A DNA stretch of 64,000 bases. It comes from Coenobita brevimanus (Eukaryota; Arthropoda; Malacostraca; Decapoda; Coenobitidae). Under the pieces are notes generated by a model. It saw only the letters and a list, made by a program, of their open reading frames with translations. It did no database searches and was not told the origin of the DNA. Below, one piece after another: positions 56,467-64,000 of the stretch. A program made the position numbers and the translations under genes. Positions within the stretch are counted from its first letter, which is position 1. Every line of letters starts with the position of its first letter. The stretch is from positions 25,594,088-25,658,087 of the forward strand of contig CM064665.1 of NCBI GenBank assembly GCA_032717465.1, in the 5' to 3' direction.

Positions 56467-57316
56467 ATACCATTACTACCTCAACAGCGACCAACCTACA
56501 ACACCCATCATCTGAGAGTTATTATGCCCACCCTTCCTCGCCACCCACCATCGTCCCAGTCCATCCCGCCCATTTTCCACCACACCCCACACATAACCTT
56601 CATTTTCACAGGGTGTATTTGTCCAATCCCTACCTCATCACGTGCCACCTTCTCAGCCAATCCCACCCACTCTCACCATCCTGCCCATTTCTGCTCTGGT
56701 GTGGTGAATATCAAAACAGTGATTGCTCCTACACCTTTGACATACACTTTACCGACCCACCTACTGTACAACATCCATCTTCACAAGGCATACTGCCATC
56801 AGCATACCCCAACACTCACCACTAGCCATGCCATGCCACTCCTGCTTACTCCCTTTCATCCATCTCACCCATCCTCCTTTGATGTGGTGAATATTATATA
56901 ACTGATAGCGTCAACAACCACCCTATCAAAAACACTCACCCTAGATATAATTCCCCCATCACAGTCCCACCCCCACCCACCATCATCACAGTCCATCTCT
57001 CCCTTTCGACTGTCTCATTTCTTCACAGGGTGTCCTCTTCCTATCCTGGCGCACTTTGCATCACTATCCTGCCCCATCCCTCCCATTTTCTTTTCTCCAC
57101 TCGAGCCATGTTTCCTTCTCCCATCTTTGAACTACTCCTTACCGATATCTTTACAGCGCCTGCCTTCAAAGGTATACATCACCCAGCATGTCCCACCACC
57201 CAACATCATCCCAGCCCACCCTGCCCACTCATCTCTGCCCACCTTACCCACTCCTGAGAGCCATTATCGCTGCATCTTAAAACTCATTTCACAGATAAGG
57301 CTTTTTTCACATCTTC
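56467..57316 (-). repeat. C-rich diverged repeat block (copy 2 of 18420-19270)
   Basis: Near-identical to copy 1. A one-base insertion near 56628 shifts the long Pro/Ser/His-rich frames, consistent with their not being genes. Confidence 0.75.
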
Positions 57317-58082
57317 ATAAGCATGACCGTATTTTAAATGTATTGGCTTGGAAACAATCGGATGGAATTCAAGAGACCTGAGACGACCTGAATCGTGTCC
57401 CATTTCAGAAACCACTGCGCTGCACTGATACACATACAGTAGTCAATTGGCACAGACAATAATGGACAAAGGGCAAGCTAAAATTTTACCACTGAAGCAC
57501 CGATGCAAATGATGAATTCTGTAAGGTCCAAGAAGGTAGAATTAATACTTATTCATACGCCCCAGGCCTCGAAGTATGTTTATGTCTAAAACACGTGGCA
57601 GGAAAGATATGGTTTGTGTTTATTGAACAGTGTCATAGGAACAACCTTTAACTGTAAATATGCCATATTAATTCCTTTTTCGGGCTTCAAATGAAGTACT
57701 ACATGTTGTGGTAGCTGCTGGCGGCCATCATCCACTCACTTGATGTAGTGCTGCCTACTTCTTCTTTTTAGCCTTTATCATTCTTTTTCTGTGCTTGTCC
57801 TCCTCTCTTCCTATTTCTCCCACCTTTCCTGTCACTTCTTATTGGTTTTCTTTACAGGTGGCTTTACATTGAGTGACAAGCCAAATGGTTTCCTGTAAGC
57901 ATGAAACCATTAACAGCACTGGGTGGTAACCATATAACCAAACCATACGTGCTCCCTACGTGTCAGCAAGTGGGTTGGTGGAGGGTTAGTGCCCCTCCCC
58001 GTAAAACAAATAACTCAAAGTCAAATGGCCACCCCATACGGGATTATGGCGTTTGACAGTAGATAGACAAATAGACGACGTA

Positions 58083-58187
<105 letters not shown>

Positions 58188-59775
58188 CATCTCCGCCCCT
58201 CTGCCTCCTGACGGGTTACTTCCCCTTGTAATGCTTTTTTCATCTGCTCTGCCTTTTTTTCCTTTTCTTTACAGCAAAACTTTGCCTCAGCTTTAGTCGT
58301 CTCGTCTCACATACCGACACTGTCTCCTTCCACCTCCTCTGTATCCTTCTTAATATTTATCCTTTCAACACTACAACTTCTTTAGAATTACAGTAATTCA
58401 TAAATTTGAGTGATACTTACGGTCTTGAAAACCGACACTGTAGTCAGCTTTGCATATTATTCTTGCTGTCTTCATTTGATCAAATTTCGATTAGGAAAGA
58501 TCTTTCGAGTTGGAAGGCTTAATAAAGTCCTGTGCCTAATCCCAGGGTTTGGCAAATCTCTCAAAAAAAAAAAAAAAAAAAAAAAAAAAAACATCCCCAG
58601 AGAGCAAGTATTAAGCGAAGTATACGTCATCGAATCGATCTGTTTGAAGTGGGTGTTGGTAGTCTGTCATTTCCTCCGCTAGCGTACGAGTATGTTGGTA
58701 TCCTGTCAGTTCATATCGATCACTTGTACAAACCCTGGATTGTATTTTCGTGGGAAAAGGAAGTTTTATAACACATTTTGGCCAGTCTGTTTCTGCAAAT
58801 GACACATTCAAAAACTGTTCCAATATTTATACAAACTCTGGCTATAATGCACTGATATACATTAAGTAACCTACTGTACATTATTAACCCCATCACTTTA
58901 TGTCAGTGTACCTCTGCATATGATACATTCATAAACTCTCTTATAATATTTATGCAAACTCTGGCTATATTGCACTCATATACAGTAAATAACGTATACT
59001 ATTCCTAGCTTAATTTGCCATTTCTCCATTCTCAGTCCTAAACTTTAGAAAAGATATCAACAAAAGACCTTGGTGCTTGTCATGAGATGTGCTGTGGAAA
59101 GGATTCAGAGCCTTAGTTTTGTCCTGTTCTGTTACGTGGAGCAATATTCAAAAGGACCAATATCTACGGCAGTTATAGGTGGTTGAACTACAGTAAATCT
59201 AAACCCAAAATAATGCGCCTCCCTCACACAAACAGCCAGTACAATCTTCAACAATCACACACTCCTGCCTTCAAACACATTCCCATTTCCCATTCACACC
59301 TAGCCAGATGGGGAAGTATTACCTGTAAGTGGAGGCTGACAATCTAGGCATTTTTCTTTGGATGGCCTCAGACGATTTTACGAGATATAGGGAAGCGCTC
59401 TCGTCGTCCAAGAGCTAAGTTTAGTTGTGAGTCTTCCACAACAGTAGCTTCAGTCCTGCTGAGTAAAAGATAAGGGCCTTGTTATATATCATAAAACTGC
59501 AAAAGTGTCTACAGGCCTCCAGTTTTGACAAATTCTCTGAAACAACTACAGTATATTAGTAGAACGTGTCTGACCTTTATGTATCGCAGCTGATTACCCA
59601 CGGTTTGCCTGTGTTTGTTTGTTTCTCTGTTTCTCGTCTGTCTGTTAACAACTTTACGCTAAAACTACCAGTGCGATTTTAACTAAATTACAGGGATGAT
59701 GGGCTATGACCTTCTCATCAACTGATTCAATTCTGGGCCAAATTGGGCCAAGGCCCAGAATGTAGGCCTAAAAAA

Positions 59776-59778
<3 letters not shown>

Positions 59779-59806
<28 letters not shown>
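59779..59806. repeat. Poly-A run (copy 2)
   Basis: Longer than the run at 21721-21745. Confidence 0.9.
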
Positions 59807-60488
59807 CGGGGACCGGTAGAAATCGTTTTTTCGCCGTAACTGCTTTCAGACTGGTCATATCGACTGAAAACAAATCCTAAAGGTGCATCTTTCAAGTCTA
59901 CATCCTGTAACATGCCTTCATACATCAGGGGGTCACTCCACAGTCAGCAGTAGGGGGGGTCAGTGTCATGTAGGTCGGGCCTAAAATTCAAATGGGCATG
60001 AAATCGTCAATTTTTATCCGATTTACTTTAAATTTTATATGTGACATCTTCGACTAGATATCCTGTTGTGTTTATACGTCACCACTAAAATGGCTGCTGG
60101 GGACGGGTTTGGTGTGCCTTGGCACCGCTTCTTGTTGTATTTGGAATGTGTGATGCCAGCTGGTCACATACACAGATGTTTGGTAAACGGTGATTGAATA
60201 TTAGGAGCGTGCTTTCTCCATAACCCACTCGATTTAAGAAATACAGCCGGAATGTGCGCTGCCATTCAATGTTAAACGACAACTTTAAGAGTTCCTGTAT
60301 TACCTTTTCATGTTAATCGGGTATTGTGTCACTTTCTTCCTTTATCTAGTCTTTTCCACCTTCCTTCCGTTAGATCTTCCGGCCCAGGACTGCCTCATCT
60401 CTCTCGCCTAACCACTTTTCCGCGGTGTCTTCCTGAATTTGGTCTGATGGATCCATATCCATTCCTATCCTCTTTCCCCTCCAGCACT

Positions 60489-60490
<2 letters not shown>

Positions 60491-60559
<69 letters not shown>
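60491..60559. repeat. (CT)n microsatellite (copy 2)
   Basis: Counterpart of 22431-22500. Confidence 0.97.
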
Positions 60560-60562
<3 letters not shown>

Positions 60563-61180
60563 GTTGTGTTCCATTACCGGTTTCCCGTCTCACTTTCTTT
60601 CTTGGATGCCCTTCCTGGACGCCTTCCTTTCCTTCATTTCCTCTCATCCTTTGTCTGGCTTCTTTATGCTTCCACCATGTTCTGACATCTTTGTTTTGTT
60701 CTCACCATCACACGATAATGTTACGCCTCTTTTGATCCTCAAATTCGTCCCTCCTTTTTCTTTGTTTGGCTTCTTTATGGTTTGTATGCATCTTGATGTC
60801 TATGCCGTAGTCTTGCCACCACTAGATGGTTTTATGCCTGTTGTATTCCGTATCCTCCTCTGGCCTCTCTTCCTTTCGACAGGTTTCTTTAACAATGAAG
60901 CTTGGTTGACTCACTTTCAGTTGAACGAAATCGTCTGGTGTTTGCTGAAATGGAACACATTTTATCCCGACATAAGAAAAGCCATTGTGGCAGTATTAAC
61001 ACTGCCAAATTATATTTGAATTGTTTCAACATAATGGAGTTGACACATTCTCCATTTGTCACGTAACACACTTAAGTACAACGGTTTTAGGCCACATTCT
61101 TGCCACCTCCAGACTTATGCATATCTCTTATTCCTTAACCAACCAGGAAAGTTATTGATTATGTTTCAAGTCTTGACATT

Positions 61181-61186
<6 letters not shown>

Positions 61187-61258
<72 letters not shown>
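61187..61258. repeat. (TA)n microsatellite (copy 2)
   Basis: Counterpart of 23129-23200. Confidence 0.97.
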
Positions 61259-61260
<2 letters not shown>

Positions 61261-61332
61261 CGAGGCTGCAAAAACTCAGTGTTCTAAAGGTACATGTTAG
61301 ACTTTTTTAAAGCTTAGCTTAACAGTCTTACT

Positions 61333-61430
61333 GTTTAGCACACACCCCACGTGCGACCACTTTAGGTCTGACTCGGACCGTCCATACTGAATACATGTTA
61401 GGGCTGTCTCATTCTACACTGGTTGAATGA
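61333..61430 (-). mobile_element. SINE body fragment, inverted (copy 2)
   Basis: Counterpart of 23275-23370. Confidence 0.6.
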
Positions 61431-62589
61431 ATCAGTATAATATGAAGAAAAAACCGTACATACATGGATCAGTATGTTTTGTGTACGCAGTTAACAGACA
61501 CTGAGTGTGTACTAGCATGCTGTTACTTACGGCATTGTGAATATTACCAGCCTATCACGTCATTCTACTTAACCGCTTAAACTTTTCACACTGGTTTTAT
61601 CCCTTGCTCTGTTTTGTGATTCTGCCTCATTTTTAAAACCCTGAATTCCTCGTGCTCCTTGCCCTTAAAATTTACAAGAATGAGATCAAATGAATGCACG
61701 TCATGGTACAGAAGCGATGAAACTATTTCATATACTAATTATATGTCTTACCTTATGGCTATTCTTCATTTTCTTTACACTGGATCATCCTGTTTATTAA
61801 TCCTCTCTCTGCCTGTATAATATCAATTAATCAAGAAAGGATTACGAAGACAGCATTGTACATTGCAGTGAAACAAATAAACCAACTCATATCTATATCA
61901 GTGAAGTGTGCTTTTGTGAGCGCGTGACGAGTCGAGCGAGCGCCATCTATCACAATTTCCCTCTGATATAAAGTTATCGGCGGAATCTCCGATATTTGCT
62001 AGAGTTGATGGCAAAAAACACATTGTTAGGACAGAAAAACCTTTTATAAATTTGCTTTTTGTTATTGAGGTGTTCACCTCAATTCCAAGAGGTTCCTATG
62101 CATTTATGGGTGAGTTTTTAGTTGATTAAGTTTATTGAATGAATGTATCACATGTAGAAGGAATTTCAACTCTGCTTTACATAGCAGTAAAGTTATTAAC
62201 TTCTGCTTTTGCGTGACTGTCGGGTTGGGCCGGGACTCATATTTCCTAACTTAAATCAGAATAAATTTCTCTCGCTTGCATCGCTCTCTTGTTTGTAATT
62301 ATTCGTTGTCTTCGTCTCTGGCTCCTCTTCCCTTCCTTCGTCCCCAGGTTTCTCCTTGTTTCGTACTTTTAATCTCCTCGTTCGGTCCTTTACTCGCTAC
62401 CCTTAATCTGTCTTCCTGTCCCTCGCACTCTTATCAGGAAATTACCGCACTTTCGTAATCTTATTTTCCGCCCACGTCGTCGTCTTCACAAAACTGTGTG
62501 AAAACATTCCCCCTTCCATTTTTAGCCAGTGTAACTAAACAGAACCTGTCCTTTGCAACACCTCAGGGTTCGGTGGCTACTGGACGACA

Positions 62590-62782
62590 GTCGGCCGGTC
62601 GACAGGAAAACTAGGCGACACCCAACTGGTCGACAAGATAAATGGGCGACTGTCAACTGGGCGACAGGATAAATGGGCGAATACCAACTGGTCGACAGAA
62701 TAAATCGGCGACTGCCAATTGGGCTACAAGATAAATGGGCGACAACAGCCAAACAAGTGGATGGACAACTGGCCGACAATTA
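62590..62782. repeat. 31-32 bp minisatellite (copy 2)
   Basis: Counterpart of 24530-24720, essentially identical in sequence and unit number. Confidence 0.85.
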
Positions 62783-62964
62783 GACAATTAACAATTCTAC
62801 TCTACCTGAAGAGTGTGGGATACAAACAAAACTCCGAGACAGTTGGCAGCTGGCGGGCTGGCTGCCTGGCGATCAGTACATAGTTGTTATCGGACAGCAG
62901 TAGGTCACATCCTGTCGTCGCATTCATTCTGTTATACCGCTACAGACGTTACTCAACCCGCATC

Positions 62965-64000
62965 ATGGCTGAATTCGTAACCTCACAAAGAAGCAAAGAT
63001 AAACTTGTTCACGCAGGATTTATTTACACAAAGGACAGGACAAGACGAAATACCACCTATTGGAAATGTGACAAAAGATAAACATGTAATGGCAGAGTAG
63101 TGTCAGTAGGTGATGACGATAAAATGGAAGTGCGGGTAACTAAAGAACACACGCACGCACCACGATGTGAAGAAGCTGCAGTGCAGAGGCTGAAAACAAA
63201 CTTGAAGCAAAAAGCTGTGGAACAGCCAGCGACACAACCAGCTACACTCATCCGCGAGGAACTTGTAGGCATATCTGACTCGCAATAGCAGCTTTACCTG
63301 AGCGTCAGTCCCTTCGCCGACCAGTAAACAGGAGCAGGGCCTCAGTGAGACCAAGTAACCCTAAGAACATAACAGACTTACATATAGTTCCGCCTTACGT
63401 AAGTACAATATCTGGTCGTCCGTTTCTCTTGCACGATAATGAGGAGATACACGATGCAGAATAATTATATTTGCTACTGAAGACAATGTCCGTTACTTGT
63501 TTTCCTCAAATATGTGGTATATTGATGGAACTTTCCAAGTAGTACCAGGCATGTTTTACCAGCTTTGGACAGTGTATGGAAAAGTGGCAGAGACGGTATT
63601 TCCTCTTGTATATGTCCTCATGCAAAATAAACAACAACAAAAATTTGTTGGATGAGCTAAATGACGAAAACAATGATGATTTCATACGACTTGAGGAGGT
63701 TGCTGAATATCTGGATAAAACTTACATACGTGGACGTCCTGCATGTAACAGAAGACGAAGACATCCACCACGGTACCCAGTTGAGATGTGGAATGTGTAT
63801 GAAAGAACAATGGCAGATGAAGCTAGAACTAATAACGCAGTAGAAGGCTGGCGCAACAAATTTAACGAAATGGTAAACAAGAGGAGAGTATCGATGTTTT
63901 CATTGCTGGACGAACTATGGAAAGAACAGCACGACACTGAGGCTTCTATACTTCAGGTACAAATTTTTTCATAATAAAGTTAGTGCCTCAGTTACATCAA
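62965..64000 (+). pseudogene. FLYWCH / MULE-type transposase pseudogene (copy 2, cut by the window end)
   Basis: Same domains as 24903-25896, with the same TAA in the FLYWCH finger and the same internal deletion. Two extra single-base losses shift the frame: one C after GACT near 63281, and one G in the GAGGGAG stretch near 63443. The C-terminal region (YLDKTYIRGR to SILQ) is intact, and the CAG|GTAC donor lies near 63956. The window ends inside the intron. Confidence 0.78.

Overview
This is eukaryotic genomic DNA, dominated by repeats and broken transposable elements. I see no operons, ribosome-binding sites or other prokaryotic features. The best-fitting source is a marine arthropod, most likely a decapod crustacean. 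This is an inference from the very high density of long TA, GA, CA and TTA microsatellites, the many RTE- and CR1/Jockey-type LINE fragments, and remnants of multi-copy gene families (FLYWCH/MULE, and the FGCKVGDQDK type) that are common in arthropod genomes. No species-level claim is possible.

Layout. 0.25-4.88 kb is a diverged inverted copy of 18.57-23.0 kb, with an RTE LINE nested in it. 4.88-8.50 kb is a 5'-truncated LTR retrotransposon whose integrase lies upstream of reverse transcriptase (Gmr1-like order), ending in an 810-bp 3' LTR. 8.5-9.95 kb holds a tRNA-type SINE, a small hairpin element, TA/CA microsatellites and a Helitron-like 3' end. 9.95-16.6 kb holds a terminal-inverted-repeat element, a hAT-type MITE with perfect 18-bp TIRs and 8-bp target duplications, and minisatellites. 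16.6-18.2 kb is a piggyBac-type remnant. 24.9-27.1 kb is a FLYWCH-MULE transposase pseudogene whose intron carries a LINE. 27-34 kb holds a CR1-like fragment, a degenerate minus-strand Ty3/gypsy pol in the usual RT-RH-IN order, and two arthropod multi-copy pseudogenes, one interrupted by a LINE. 34-38 kb is tandem-repeat DNA.

38.13-45.03 kb contains what I read as the only candidate host gene: four possible exons for a small type I membrane protein (signal peptide, ectodomain, transmembrane segment, charged tail), with LINEs and microsatellites in its introns. It is unrecognised and needs RNA evidence.

45.17-45.69 kb is a GATACY hexamer array. 46.2-47.3 kb is an RTE LINE that runs into a gap of exactly 100 N (47324-47423). 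Everything after the gap (47424-64000) is a second copy of 9604-25940. The copies differ by many small indels next to the gap but are almost identical further away. This looks more like an unpurged haplotig or overlapping contig end than a real duplication.

The elements do not form a pathway. They record nested insertion, decay and microsatellite growth around one possible host gene. I found no convincing new biological system.
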